64,000 nt of DNA from Streptomyces sp. H27-H1 (GCF_026627445.1 NZ_JAPNLJ010000022.1:1-64000), one strand, 5' to 3'. Shown: positions 26,586-39,300, numbered from the stretch's first letter. Translations and numbers: made by a program. The notes: generated from the letters alone by a model not told the origin.

Positions 26586-27347
26586 TCAGGCGGCGAGTGC
26601 GCCTGACAGGGCCTGCTGGAAGGTGCGGGTGAGCAGCGGGCCGGGGCCGACGCCCAGCTGGTCGGCGAGCAGTTCCCGGCCGGAGTGGAACTGGAGCAGG
26701 GCCGCCGCGGGCTGGCCCGCACGGCACTGGGCGGTCATCAGCAGGCAGCGCAGCCGCTCCCGCAGCGGGTACCGGGCAACCAGTCTGGTCAGTTCGGCGA
26801 CCAGGCCGTGCGGTAGCCCGGTGGCGAGCTCCGCCTCGGCCCGGTCCTCCAGGGCCGTCAGCCGGGCCTCCTCCAGCCAGGGGCGCTCCTCCTGGGCCAG
26901 TTGCTCGGTGGTGTCGGCCAGGGCTTCGCCCTGCCAGAGGCCGAGCGCCGATCGCAGGACGGCGGCGGCCCGTGGCGCGTCCCCCTGTCGCAGCAGCGTG
27001 CCGCCGAGCGCCGCACGCTCCGCGAACAGGCGGTGGTCGCAGGCCAGTTGTCCCGGGGTGGCCGACAGGCGGTAGCCGCGTCCCACCCGTTCGAGCCGGG
27101 CGGCCCCGTCGAGGGGGGCGCGCAGCCGGGAGGCGTAGGTGTGCAGCTGGGCGACGGAGCGGGCCGGGGGGCGCTCGCCCCACAGGGCGCGGATCAGGCG
27201 GCTGTCGGGGACGACCCGTCCCTCGGCGAGCAGCAGTGCGGCGAGGACCGTGCGGGGCTTCGGGCCGCCCAGGGCGTTCTCCGCGTCCCCGGACGCGGCC
27301 CGGATGCGGACCGGTCCGAGCAGTGCTGTCTCCAGAAGGGGCGTCAT
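26586..27347 (-). CDS. SARP-family transcriptional regulator (short type)
   Basis: A 253-residue AfsR/SARP family activator. An OmpR-like winged-helix DNA-binding domain fills residues 1-95 (LLGPVRIRA, KPRTVLAALLLAEGRVV, LIRALWGERPPARSVAQLHT, GYRLSA). A bacterial transcriptional activation domain follows to the end, with LYWQGEAL-like LGLWQGEALAD and YPLRERLRCLLMTAQCRAG. Short SARPs usually switch on secondary-metabolite or developmental genes; no biosynthetic cluster is visible here. It is divergent from the large SARP at 27483, with 135 bp between them, so the two may share control. Confidence 0.88.
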   Translation of the reverse strand: MTPLLETALLGPVRIRAASGDAENALGGPKPRTVLAALLLAEGRVVPDSRLIRALWGERPPARSVAQLHTYASRLRAPLDGAARLERVGRGYRLSATPGQLACDHRLFAERAALGGTLLRQGDAPRAAAVLRSALGLWQGEALADTTEQLAQEERPWLEEARLTALEDRAEAELATGLPHGLVAELTRLVARYPLRERLRCLLMTAQCRAGQPAAALLQFHSGRELLADQLGVGPGPLLTRTFQQALSGALAA

Positions 27348-27482
27348 GGGAAGCGACCGTATGCGGGCGGCGCATCCTCCCGGTATCGGCCGCTTATCGG
27401 TGGTCCGGACGCCGATTCGGCCGGGCTCGTTCCCTCTGTCGAATCTGTGGCCCAGCTATTATGATCATGACAACTTTCAGGG

Positions 27483-30464
27483 ATGGGGCCCGGGTTGGCG
27501 TCGATACGGTTCGGTCTGCTCGGGACACTCCGGCTGACATGCGAGGACCGGGAGATCCGGCTCGGCGGAGCCCGTCAGCGCGCGGTGCTGGCCCTGCTCC
27601 TGTTGCGGCACGGCCGCACGGTCTCGGTGGACGAACTCGCCGAGACCGTCTGGGACGGTTCGCCGCCGCCCACCGCCCGGACCCAGATCTCCATCTGCGT
27701 CGCCCAGCTGCGCAAGCTGCTGCGGGAGGCGGGCGTCGACGGCGAGGCCATCGTCACCTCCCACCCCGGGTACCGGCTCGACACCAAGGGCCACGGACTC
27801 GACCTCGTGGACTTCCTCTCGCTGACCGGGCAGGCCTCCGCGCTGGCGGGCTCCGGCTGCCCGGCGGAGGCCGCCGACGCCTACCGGCGGGCCCTCGCCC
27901 TGTGGCGGGGCCCTGCCCTGAACGGCCTGACCGGCTACGCGCTGGAGCAGGAGGCCTGCTGGCTGGAGGAGCAGCGGCTGACCGCGCTGGACGGCCACGC
28001 CGAACTGCGGCTCACCCTGGGCCGCCACCAGGAGCTCACCGCCGAACTGGCCGCCCTGGTCAGGGAGCACCCGCTGCGGGAGCGCACCCGGCACTCGCTT
28101 ATGCTCGCCCAGTACCGCTCCGGCCACCGCGCCGACGCCCTGGAGACCTTCCGCACCGGGCACCAGCTGAGCGTCGACGAGCTGGGGCTAGAACCCGGCG
28201 CCGCACTGCGGGAGCTGCACAACGCGGTCCTCTGCGAGGACCCGGCCATCGCGGCCCCGCCGACCGTCCCCGAGCCCGTCGCGGCCGTCGCATCTGCCGT
28301 GCCCGTCGCGCCCGTTGCACCCGTTACGGCCCAGGGGCCTGAGACCTCGCCCGCAGACTCCCCGGGCGAGGCCCCCGCCGACCGCCGCCCAGCCGCGCCC
28401 GCAGCCCCGCCGCTCGCCCCGTCCGACCTCCCCCCGAACATCCCCTCCTTCACCGGCCGCACCGGCGAGACCGAGGTCCTCGACGCCCTGCTGGGCGGCC
28501 GCCCCGACGGCGAGCCGCCCCGGGTCGCCCTGGTCACCGGGGTGGCCGGGATCGGCAAGACCGCACTGGCCGTGCACTGGTCGCACCGCGCGGCCGCCTC
28601 CTTCCCGGACGGCTGCCTCCATGTGGACCTGGGCTCCGCCCCGGCCGCCCCCGGCGAGGTGCTGGGCCGCCTGCTGCGCTCGCTCGGCGCGCCCGGCGAC
28701 CGGCTGCCCGACGACGAGGCGTCCCGGGTCTCGCTCTACCGCAGGCTGCTGCGCGGCCGCCGGCTCCTCGTCGTCCTGGACGACGCCTCCTCGTTCGCGC
28801 AGGTCGCCCCGCTGCTGCCGGCCAACGGCGGCTGCTGTGTGGTCGTCACCAGCCGGGAGAACATGGAGGAGCTGGTGCTGCGGCACGGCGCCGTCCGGGT
28901 GCCGCTCGGGGTGCTGGACCGGGCCGACTCCACCGCCCTGCTCGACCGGATCGTCACCGGCGGCCGCACCGCCGCCTTCCCCGCGCAGACGGCCCGGCTG
29001 GCCGAACTCTGCGACGGGCTGCCGCTCGCCCTCTGCATCGCCGCCGCCCGGCTGGCCACCCGGCCCCACTGGAACGTGCGCCGCCTCGCCGACCGGCTCG
29101 CCGACGAGCACCGACGCCTGGACGAGCTCAGCCTCGGCGGGAGCCGGGTCCGGGCCAGCTTCGAACTGAGCCACGGCTGCCTGGCGCCACACCTCGCCTC
29201 CGTGTACCGGCGGCTCTCCCTGCTGGACGTCCCCGACGTGCCGGCCTGGGCCGTCGCCGCCCTCCTGGACTGCCCGGTGGAGACCGCCGAGCAGTACCTG
29301 GACGAACTCACCGACGCCCACCTCCTGGAAGTCTCCGGTCCGGACGCCACCGGCCAGTACCGCTACCGTTTCCAGAGTCTGCTCCGCCTCTACGCGCGCG
29401 AACGCGCCCAAGAGGACCCCGACCGCCCGGCTGCCGAGGCGGCCCGGGACCGGGCGCTGCACAGCTGGCTGACCGTCGCCGAGGCCGCCCACCGCCGCGA
29501 GTACGGCGGCGACCACTCCGTGGTGCACGGCCCGGCCCCCCGCCCGCACGTCGACCGGGACCTCCTGGACGACCTGCTGGCCCGCCCGCTGGACTGGTTC
29601 GACTCCGAACGCCACTGCCTGGTGGCGGCCGTCACCCAGTCCGCCCGGCTGGGACTCGCCGCGCTCGCCTGGGACCTGGCCGCCTCCACCGTCGGCTTCT
29701 GCGAGATCCGCAGCAACACCGACGACTGGCGCCGCCTCTGCGAGGAGGGCCTGGCGGCCTCCCGGGCCGCCGGGGACCGGCAGGGCGAGGGCGTGATGCT
29801 CGGCGAGCTGGGCGCCGCCCTGCTCTACCGGGGCGAGTCGGAGGCCTCGGTCCGGCTCCTGGAGGAGGCGGACGGCGTACTGCGGGCCGGCGGCGAGGTC
29901 TACGGGGCCGCGCTGAACGCCTGCAAGCTGGCCGTCGTGGTCCGCCAGCGGGGCGACGCGGGCGCGGCACGCGCACTCCTGCACGGGGCGCTGCCCGCGC
30001 TGCGGGCCGCAGGGGACCTCTCCGCGCAGGCCCACGCGCTCAACAACCTCGCCCAGATCACCCTGGACGCGGGGGACCCGGAGGAGGCCGTACGCCTCGG
30101 CCGGGAGGCGGTCGGGCTGGCCCGGGGGCTGGGAGCGACCCGGGGCGCGGCCCAGGCCTTCCACCGACTGGGGCGCGCCCTGCTGGCGGCCGGGCGGCTG
30201 CCGGAGGCGGAGGAAGCACTGACCGGGGCGGCCGGAATCGTCCGCGCCAAGCACGACCGGCTGGGCATGGCCTACGTTCTGCTGGGTCTGGCCGAGGCCC
30301 GCCTGCGGGCCGGCCGCGCCGACGAGGCCGACGCGGACCTCACCGCCGCCCTCGCCCTGGCCGAGGAGACCGGCAGCACCGTCCTGCTGGGCCGTCTGCG
30401 CCTGCTTCGGGTCGAACTCGAGGAGGCGCGGGCGCCGGGCGCGGAGCTCCCACAGGAGGCGTGA
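27483..30464 (+). CDS. AfsR-type large SARP with NB-ARC ATPase and TPR domains
   Basis: A 993-residue regulator. Residues 1-100 are the OmpR-type winged helix (IRFGLLGTLRLTC, RQRAVLALLLLRHGRTVS). Residues 100-255 form the activation domain (LWRGPALNG, HPLRERTRHSLMLAQYRSG). After a Pro/Ala linker an NB-ARC ATPase begins with SFTGRTGE and the P-loop GVAGIGKTAL, then LLVVLDDA and LCDGLPLAL. The C-terminal 300 residues are TPR repeats. AfsR-like proteins couple ATP-dependent oligomerisation to activation of antibiotic genes. The ATG at 27483 has no strong ribosome site; the next plausible start is a few codons in. Confidence 0.92.
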   Translation: MGPGLASIRFGLLGTLRLTCEDREIRLGGARQRAVLALLLLRHGRTVSVDELAETVWDGSPPPTARTQISICVAQLRKLLREAGVDGEAIVTSHPGYRLDTKGHGLDLVDFLSLTGQASALAGSGCPAEAADAYRRALALWRGPALNGLTGYALEQEACWLEEQRLTALDGHAELRLTLGRHQELTAELAALVREHPLRERTRHSLMLAQYRSGHRADALETFRTGHQLSVDELGLEPGAALRELHNAVLCEDPAIAAPPTVPEPVAAVASAVPVAPVAPVTAQGPETSPADSPGEAPADRRPAAPAAPPLAPSDLPPNIPSFTGRTGETEVLDALLGGRPDGEPPRVALVTGVAGIGKTALAVHWSHRAAASFPDGCLHVDLGSAPAAPGEVLGRLLRSLGAPGDRLPDDEASRVSLYRRLLRGRRLLVVLDDASSFAQVAPLLPANGGCCVVVTSRENMEELVLRHGAVRVPLGVLDRADSTALLDRIVTGGRTAAFPAQTARLAELCDGLPLALCIAAARLATRPHWNVRRLADRLADEHRRLDELSLGGSRVRASFELSHGCLAPHLASVYRRLSLLDVPDVPAWAVAALLDCPVETAEQYLDELTDAHLLEVSGPDATGQYRYRFQSLLRLYARERAQEDPDRPAAEAARDRALHSWLTVAEAAHRREYGGDHSVVHGPAPRPHVDRDLLDDLLARPLDWFDSERHCLVAAVTQSARLGLAALAWDLAASTVGFCEIRSNTDDWRRLCEEGLAASRAAGDRQGEGVMLGELGAALLYRGESEASVRLLEEADGVLRAGGEVYGAALNACKLAVVVRQRGDAGAARALLHGALPALRAAGDLSAQAHALNNLAQITLDAGDPEEAVRLGREAVGLARGLGATRGAAQAFHRLGRALLAAGRLPEAEEALTGAAGIVRAKHDRLGMAYVLLGLAEARLRAGRADEADADLTAALALAEETGSTVLLGRLRLLRVELEEARAPGAELPQEA

Positions 30465-30477
30465 CCCGGGCCGCCGC

Positions 30478-30633
30478 TCAGTCCCAGGGCTCGGTCTGTA
30501 CGACCGTCGTCGTCCCACCGGCCGCGGCCGTCACCGTCGCCCCACCGGCCACCGCGGTACCGGCTGCCAGTACAACACCCGCGATGACCGCCGCGACCGC
30601 CACAACCGCCTTGACCAGACGCTCGTTCCCCAT
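30478..30633 (-). CDS. Small secreted or membrane peptide (51 aa)
   Basis: A short frame with an ATG and purine-rich upstream GGGAGTGGGG. The product begins MGNERLVKAVVAVAAVIAG, a basic start plus a hydrophobic helix, and ends GGTTTVVQTEPWD. It looks like a signal-anchored or secreted peptide. It is convergent with the AfsR-type gene, 14 bp from its stop. No family recognised; the call rests on topology, ribosome site and codon bias. Confidence 0.5.
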   Translation of the reverse strand: MGNERLVKAVVAVAAVIAGVVLAAGTAVAGGATVTAAAGGTTTVVQTEPWD

Positions 30634-30798
30634 GTCCCCACTCCCTCTCACTCCTCGCCCACCGGACTGCGGCCCCTTGCCGGTCCGTTCCCCGGGCGAC
30701 TTGCTCTGATGTCAGCAGACGTTAGGCGAGGGGGACTTCGAATCCTTATCGGCCCGTTATCCCTTCCTTTTCCTGCCCCTCCCACCTGCGGAAAAGGG

Positions 30799-30830
30799 CG
30801 CGGCCCCCAGCGGGGGAGCCGGGGGCCGCG
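30799..30830 (-). terminator. Terminator after the S8 protease
   Basis: CGCGGCCCCC (30799-30808) and GGGGGCCGCG (30821-30830) form a perfect 10-bp stem with a 12-nt loop, about 40 bp downstream of the protease stop on the minus strand. Confidence 0.75.
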
Positions 30831-30868
30831 CGGTCGGGAGTGGTTCGGAGTGGTCCTGACAGGACCGG

Positions 30869-33256
<2,388 letters not shown>

Positions 33257-33451
33257 GGCAGGCTCCAGGGAGTAGGCACCGAGCGGGCGGTGCCGCGGCG
33301 GTAAGTAAGAAGAGGGGGCAACTCGCTCATGAGACCCGCGAGTTCTGGGCCGGAAGTTCAAGGGGGTGGGGCCGTGTGCTCAGGCCCCGGGGCGGGGGAC
33401 GGGGCAGCAGCGTTGTTCAGCTGCCCGGTCCCCCTGCGATCACGCTGCCCG

Positions 33452-35062
33452 TCAGGTGGCGTTGGCGCCGTTCTTCGGGTGGCCGCCGTAGAAGACCGCG
33501 GTGTAGTACGTGTACGCGGTGGACCGGCAGGCGCTCTTCCAGAAGTACGCCGGGCAGGTGTTGTAGTACAGGATGTTGTAGAACGCGACGTCGGTGGCGA
33601 TGCCCTTGTTGCGGTCCAGGTAGTAGCGGTAGCCCTTGTAGCTGTTGCCGATGGTGCCGTAGCCGTAGTCGTGCGAGTCGCAGGCGGCACGGAAGTCCCA
33701 GCCGGCGGGCTTGTCGGCAGCGCTGGTGCAGTGGTCCTTCTCGACGCCCATGATCCAGGCGCCGGTCGGGGTCTTGCGCCAGCTCGGGTTGCGCCAGCCG
33801 TAGTGGGCGACCTTGGTCGCACAGCCGCTGTACTGGTACCACATCCACGTCTCGGGCCGGGAGCAGTAGCTCGGGTAGGCCTGGGCGGAGGTGATCTCGC
33901 CGCCGGCGAAGTCCTCGGCGGCCGGGGCGATCCCGTCCCCCTGGGCCAGGCTGGGGGCGCCCTGGACGCTGCTGCCGGCTTCCGGACGGATCCCGGTGGT
34001 CTCCACCGACTGCGGGGCGGCCGCATCACCGGAGAAGGTCAGCTGCCAGGACGCGCCGTCCTCGGCGGAGGCGGCGATCACCCGGTCCGAGGCGTCGTAG
34101 CTGTAGGTGTTGAGCTGGCTGCCGGCCGCCGGGTCGTCGACCTTGCGGAGCAGGCCGGAGCCGTCGTACGAGTAGCGGGCCAGGGTCTGCACGGTCTGGC
34201 CGACGGTGACGGTGATGTCCTTGACCTGGCCGGCGACATCGCCGAGGGTCTGGCCGGAGGCGGTGCTGGTCGTCGCGTAGTTGACCTTGACGGTCTGCGC
34301 CGGGACGTCGGCACGCGCCGGGTCCTTGACGGTGGAGACGCGGCCGGTGCTGTCGTAGGTGACCGTCGTCTGCTTGAAGGCGGCGCTGCCGACCGCCGTC
34401 ACCCGCCAGTTGTCGCCGCTGCCGCCGACCTGCTTCCAGGTGTAGGACGGCTTGAGGGAGGTGGCCGGGACCGGGTTGCCGGAGGAGTCCAGCGGTACGT
34501 CGTCACCGGAGGCGACCTGGGCGAGGTCGATGTTGAGCGTCTCGGTGACCGTGGTCTTCAGCATGCCCGCGAGGTCGTCCCACTGCACGTTCTCCACCAG
34601 CGTGGAACCGTCGGACGCCTTGTAGGTGTTGATGCTGCCGCCGTTGGCGCCGGCCACCGAGTCGGTCAGGCCGTAGCGGACGGACTCGGCGGTGTCCAGG
34701 TCGGTGGTGGTGATCGAACCGGAGCCGGGGACCAGCTTGCGGTTCAGCTGGCCGCCGACGAACTCGGCCTCCCAGCTCGGACCGAACACCCCGAGGTCGG
34801 CGCGGGCGGCCGGGGCGTCCTGGGCCTGGGCGACGCCCGGCCCGTTCCCGTCCACCGTGTGGGTACGGCTCATCAGGCCGTACGACACGTCGTTCTCGGA
34901 TATCTGGAAGCTGTCGTCGGCCGACTGGTACATGCCCGGGCCGATCAGCTGGGTCTCCCCGGTCTCCAGCGCCGGGGAGGGGATGTCCTCGGCGATGGCC
35001 GACTGCGGGAGCAGCAGGGCCAGCGACATCGCCGCCACTGCGGGAAGCGCGATTCTGCGCAC
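33452..35062 (-). CDS. Secreted YD-repeat-like protein with C-terminal phospholipase A2 domain
   Basis: A 536-residue exported protein. A signal peptide (residues 1-24, LLLPQSAIAED) is followed by an Rhs-like lead-in FGPSWEAEFVGGQLNRKL. A region with YD-type repeats comes next (TVTYDSTGRVSTVKDP, RYSYDGSGLLRKVDDP, TYSYDASDRVIAAS). The last 130 residues are a prokaryotic phospholipase A2: KDHCTSAADKP, ACDSHDYGYG with the catalytic His464-Asp465 pair, DRNKGIATDVAFYNILYYNTC and several Cys. It should hydrolyse phospholipids outside the cell. It resembles a mini-Rhs protein carrying a lipase tip, with a Sec signal instead of the T7SS-like domain. No immunity-type gene adjoins it. Confidence 0.88.
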   Translation of the reverse strand: MRRIALPAVAAMSLALLLPQSAIAEDIPSPALETGETQLIGPGMYQSADDSFQISENDVSYGLMSRTHTVDGNGPGVAQAQDAPAARADLGVFGPSWEAEFVGGQLNRKLVPGSGSITTTDLDTAESVRYGLTDSVAGANGGSINTYKASDGSTLVENVQWDDLAGMLKTTVTETLNIDLAQVASGDDVPLDSSGNPVPATSLKPSYTWKQVGGSGDNWRVTAVGSAAFKQTTVTYDSTGRVSTVKDPARADVPAQTVKVNYATTSTASGQTLGDVAGQVKDITVTVGQTVQTLARYSYDGSGLLRKVDDPAAGSQLNTYSYDASDRVIAASAEDGASWQLTFSGDAAAPQSVETTGIRPEAGSSVQGAPSLAQGDGIAPAAEDFAGGEITSAQAYPSYCSRPETWMWYQYSGCATKVAHYGWRNPSWRKTPTGAWIMGVEKDHCTSAADKPAGWDFRAACDSHDYGYGTIGNSYKGYRYYLDRNKGIATDVAFYNILYYNTCPAYFWKSACRSTAYTYYTAVFYGGHPKNGANAT

Positions 35063-35289
35063 GTTCGGTTCCTTCGGGTTACCGGCGGCATACGGTCCAG
35101 GCCCTCGCGGCCGGCCCCTGTCTCGCCTGTTCGAACCGGTCGTTCTCGGCCGGCAACGAGAAACTTAGGAACTCGCCCCTTCGATCCGTTATGCCTCCGC
35201 CATCGCCCGCCCCGATACCTCGCCGATGGCGCCCGGTTGCCCGTACGGTGACGCCCGGCGCCTCGGCGCCCCGCTACCGCCGGCGGGCG

Positions 35290-35313
35290 TCCTCGCGCCT
35301 GGGCCCGGTGACG
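35290..35313 (+). pseudogene. Minimal thymidine kinase relic (copy 6) before toxin module 2
   Basis: Twenty-four bases (TCCTCGCGCCTGGG and the following CCCGGTGACG) match the tdk stretch coding SSRLGLVT with two changes. Alone it would be chance-prone, but it stands immediately ahead of the module-2 leader, where modules 1 and 3 have tdk. It is likely the last trace of a tdk copy. Confidence 0.45.
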
Positions 35314-35336
35314 TAGGCCTCACAGCCTCCCCGGAC

Positions 35337-35362
35337 GGAACCGGCGGGCCCCCCGATAGCGT
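35337..35362 (+). promoter_or_regulatory. Conserved promoter-like element of toxin module 2 (GGAAC-N17-GCGT)
   Basis: GGAAC at 35337-35341 and GCGT at 35359-35362 with a 17-bp spacer, 41 bp before the ATG at 35404. The element is shared with the leaders at 3546 and 13642, and the leader around it (GGCGCTGGAGGGGATGCAG) is nearly the same as in module 1. Confidence 0.5.
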
Positions 35363-35403
35363 TCTTACTGCGGACGTGGACCGGCGCTGGAGGGGATGCA
35401 GCC

Positions 35404-35814
35404 ATGGAACTGACTGGAGAAATCGCCCTGATTCGGGACGGACGGGGTGATCCGGCGCGCCTGGTGGGTGAGTTTCGGCGGGCGGCGCTGCTCGTTCCGC
35501 TCACGGACGGTCCCGGTAGCGGTCTGATGTCGGCGGTGTCGGGTGGAATCCGCTGGGTCTACGCCTTCACCGACGAGGAGGCGCTGACGCGGTTCGCGCA
35601 GACGCGCGGGGAGGCGGGCGCCGGCCGGGAGTGGGAGTTCCTTTCGGTGCTGGGTGCGCGGCTGGTGGACGTGGTGGTTCCGATGGCGGACGGCCCGGCG
35701 GGTGTGGTGGTGAACGTGGCGGATGAGGACGGGTCGATGTTCTTTCCGCCGGTGGCGGGGATCGTTCCCGACGGCAGCGCCGTGGACCTCGTCGACGGCC
35801 GGGAGGCGCTCTGA
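35404..35814 (+). CDS. SseB-like family protein of toxin module 2 (intact)
   Basis: A 136-residue cytoplasmic protein, MELTGEIALIRDGRGDP at the start, then VGEFRRAALLVPL, GGIRWVYAFTDEEAL, EWEFLSVLGARLVD and FFPPVAGIVP. It matches SseB-like domains found with Rhs genes in Streptomyces. This is the complete version; module 1 has a frameshift near codon 15 and module 3 lacks the 5' half. A GGAGGGG ribosome site precedes the ATG. The stop overlaps the next ATG (TGATG). A role as secretion chaperone or adaptor is inference from gene order. Confidence 0.78.
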   Translation: MELTGEIALIRDGRGDPARLVGEFRRAALLVPLTDGPGSGLMSAVSGGIRWVYAFTDEEALTRFAQTRGEAGAGREWEFLSVLGARLVDVVVPMADGPAGVVVNVADEDGSMFFPPVAGIVPDGSAVDLVDGREAL

Positions 35815-36377
35815 TGGCGGGGGACGGGGACCTCGAGGTCTCGCCGGCGGCGGTCAAGAACATCCAGGACGGTCTGCGGGCGGCGATCGGCGAGCTGCGG
35901 GAGTCGGGGGACGCGGCGGGCGCTTCGATGGGTGCGGGTTTCGAGAACCTGTCGATGACGGGGATGGAAGCCGGGCACGCGGGCGTGGCGACCGATTTCG
36001 AGGACTTCTGCGAGCGCTGGGAGTGGGGGGTGCGGAGTCTGGTGCAGAACGCGAGCACGCTCGCCCAGTCGTTGGGGATCGCGGCGGGCACGGTGTGGGA
36101 GGAGGAGCAGTACCTCCAGGGTTCCTTCAAGGTGGTGGCGAACGCGGCGTACGGCAATCCGCACGCGAGCGAGGACGAGATCGAGCAGAAGAAGTGGGGG
36201 GACATCTTCAGCGCGGACGTCTACAAGCCCGACTACAGCCAGGAATCCTTCGAGAAGAGCAACGAGCAGATCCGGCAGACCTGGTCGGACACCGGGGACA
36301 AGCTGACGTCCACGGGGAAGATCGGCTCTCTGAACGACCTGCTGGAGCAGGCCAAGCGTGATGGGGACGGTCACTGA
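35814..36377 (+). CDS. ESX/WXG-like helical partner protein of toxin module 2
   Basis: A 187-residue helical protein nearly identical to the module-1 partner over its first 130 residues (DLEVSPAAVKNIQDGLRA, FCERWEWGVRSLVQNAST, GIAAGTVWEEEQYL). Differences gather near residues 140-165 (QESFEKSNEQIRQTW against AESFEKSAEDMKKTW). No signal peptide. One-base overlaps with both neighbours suggest fixed stoichiometry with the Rhs protein. Probably a co-secreted or chaperone-like partner of the Rhs T7SS-type domain; no direct evidence. Confidence 0.7.
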   Translation: MAGDGDLEVSPAAVKNIQDGLRAAIGELRESGDAAGASMGAGFENLSMTGMEAGHAGVATDFEDFCERWEWGVRSLVQNASTLAQSLGIAAGTVWEEEQYLQGSFKVVANAAYGNPHASEDEIEQKKWGDIFSADVYKPDYSQESFEKSNEQIRQTWSDTGDKLTSTGKIGSLNDLLEQAKRDGDGH

Positions 36378-39300
36378 TGGGCTGGCGGGACTTCGTACCG
36401 GATGTCGTCGAGGACGGTGTCGAGAAGGGCGCGGAGAAGGTCGGGGACGCGGTCGAGTGGGCCGGCGACAAGACGGCCGACCTCGCGGAGGACGTGGGTC
36501 TTGACGACGCGGGTGACTGGATCCGCGACAAGAGCCGCTCGGCCGCCAATCAACTCGGTGCGGACGTCGCCGAATTGGAGCTGGGCCAGACCGAGGACCC
36601 GAAGAAGCTGGTCTACGGCAGCGTGTCGAAGATACGCGCCCAGGTCTCGCACCTGAACGACTTCAAGGCCTCCTTCGACAAGGTCGGCAACGGCCTGAAG
36701 GGCATGGGCGAGCCGGACGGGCTGAGGGGCAGGGCGGCGGACTCCTTCCGTGAGGCGGTGTCGAAGGAGCCGCCGCGCTGGTTCAAAGCCTCGGAGGCGT
36801 TCGGGAAGGCCGCCGACGCGATGGGCCGGTTCGCGGAGACCGTGGAGTGGGCCCAGGGCCAGGCCAAGGAGGCCCTGGAGGAATACAACAAGGCCAAGAA
36901 GACCTCCACCGACGCCCGCACCGCCCACAACAAGCTGGTCGACACCTACAACGACGCGCTCAAAACGAAGCAGGACCCGCTGCCGCCCCGCCCCTCGGAG
37001 AACTTCACCGACCCGGGTACCGCGCTCGCCACGGCCGCGCAGGACAAGCTCGACACCGCCCGCAAGCAGCGCAACGATGTCGCGGAGACGGTCCGTTCGG
37101 CGGTGCGGGCGGCGCGGGATGCGGCCCCGCCGAAGCCCTCGTACGCGAAGCAGCTCGGCGACGGCATGGACTACATGGACCTCGCCAAGACGCACCTGAC
37201 CGGCGGTGTCATCAAGGGCACGGCCGGGATCGTGAACTTCGCCCGTGCGCTGAATCCGACGGATCCGTACAACCTGACGCACCCGGCCGAGTACGTGACG
37301 AACCTGAACTCGACGGCGGCGGGTCTGGTCACGGCGGCCAACGACCCGATGGGCGCGGGCAAGCAGATGCTCGACGAGTTCATGAAGGACCCCTCCGAGG
37401 GCATCGGCAAGCTGATCCCGGAACTCGTCGGTTCCAAGGGCCTGGGCTCGTTGAAGAAGATCGGCTCCGCCGCCAAACACGCCGACGACCTCAAGGGGCC
37501 CGGCCGCACCGCCCTGGACGCGGACGGCCCCCACGTGCGCGAAACGCCGGATGTCGCGAAGCGGTACGACAACACCGACCCGATCGACCTGGCCACCGGC
37601 CGGATGTTCCTCCCGCAGACCGACATCGTGCTGCCCGGCGTCCTGCCGCTGGCCTTCATCCGGCGCGCGGAATCGGGGTACACCGCCGGCCGCTGGTTCG
37701 GGCCGACCTGGGCGTCGACGATCGACCAGCACCTGGAGGTCGACCCGGAGGGCGTCGTCCTCGTCACCGACGACGGCCTGATCGTCGCCTACCCGCATGC
37801 CGCCCCCGGCGTCCCCGTCCTGCCGGTGTCCGCCTCCGCGCCCCGCCACCCCCTCGAGCGCACTCCGGACGGCGACTGGACCCTCACCGACCCCGCTGCC
37901 GGGCAGGTCCGCCGCTTCACCCCGCCCGCCGGCGACCCGGACGGCGACGGTGCCGCGCCGATCGCCCAGCTGGAGGACCGCAACGGGAACCTCGTCACCT
38001 TCGAGTACGACGCTGACGGCACCCCGCTGGGCATGGCCCACTCCGGCGGATACCACCTTCGCTTCGAGACCGCCGAAGGCCGCATCACCGCCCTCCACCT
38101 CGACGGCGGCCCGCGCATCCTCGGCTACGGCTACACGGCCGGACATCTCACGGAGGTCGTCAACTCCTCCGGTCTGCCACTGCGCTTCACCTACGACGAC
38201 CGCGGCCGCATCACATCCTGGACCGACACCAACAACCGCTCCTACACCTACGTCTACGACGAGCGGAACCGCTGCGTCGCGGAGGGCGGCGGCGAGGGAC
38301 ACATGGTGCTGCGCCTGGCCTACGACGCCCTCGACGAGGCAACGGGCCACCGCGTCACCGAGACCGTCACGGGTGAGGGGCACACTCGCCGGTACCTCGT
38401 CGACGACACGTACCGGATCGTGGCCGACACCGATCCCCTCGGCAACACCACGCGCTAGGTGCGCGACCGCCGTAACCTTCTGCTCGCACAGACGGATCCG
38501 CTCGGCCGCACCACCTCCTACCGCCACGACGACGACGGCAACCTCGTCTCCATGACGCGCGCCGACGGGCGCGAGAGCACGGCCCGCCACAACGAACTCG
38601 GCCAGCCCGTCCATGTCAGAAGGGCCGACGGCCACGTTGTCCGGTACGCCTACGATGAGCGCGGCAACCGGGTCTCGGCCACCGACTCGCTCAACAGGGC
38701 CACCCGCTTCACCTACGACGAGGCGGGCGGCCTCACCTCGGTCACCGACTCCCAGGGCAGCACGACCGCCATCCGCTGCGACCGCGTCGGCCTCCCCGTC
38801 GAAGTCACCGATCCGCTCGGTGCCACCACCCGCTTCGAGCGGGACGCCTTCGGCCGGCCCACGGTCGTCACCGATCCGACAGGCGCCACCACGTATCTGG
38901 AGTGGACGGTCGAGGGCAGGCCCGCGCGCCGCGTCCACGCGGACGGCGCCGTGGAGAGCTGGACCTGGGACGGTGAGGGCAACTGCACCAGCCACACCGA
39001 CCGGCTCGGCGGGGTCTCCCGGTTCGAGTACACCGAGTTCGACGTCCTCACCGCCCGCACGGGACCCGACGGAGTCCGCCACACCTTCCGGCACGACGCC
39101 GAACTACGCCTCACCGAGGTGACCAACCCCCAAGGCCTGACGTGGAACTACGCGTACGACCCCGCGGGACGCCTGACCTCCGAGACGGACTTCGACGACC
39201 GCACGATCACCTACGTCCACGGGCCCACCGGCAGCCTCATGTCGCGCGCGAACGCACTGGGTCAGACCACCGCGTTCGAGCGCAACGCACTCGACCAGAT

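Noticed and set aside
35290-35313. Chance match as explanation for the 24-base tdk relic
   Set aside because: By itself it could be chance; its position directly before a toxin-module leader, as in modules 1 and 3, makes descent from tdk more likely. Kept with low confidence.
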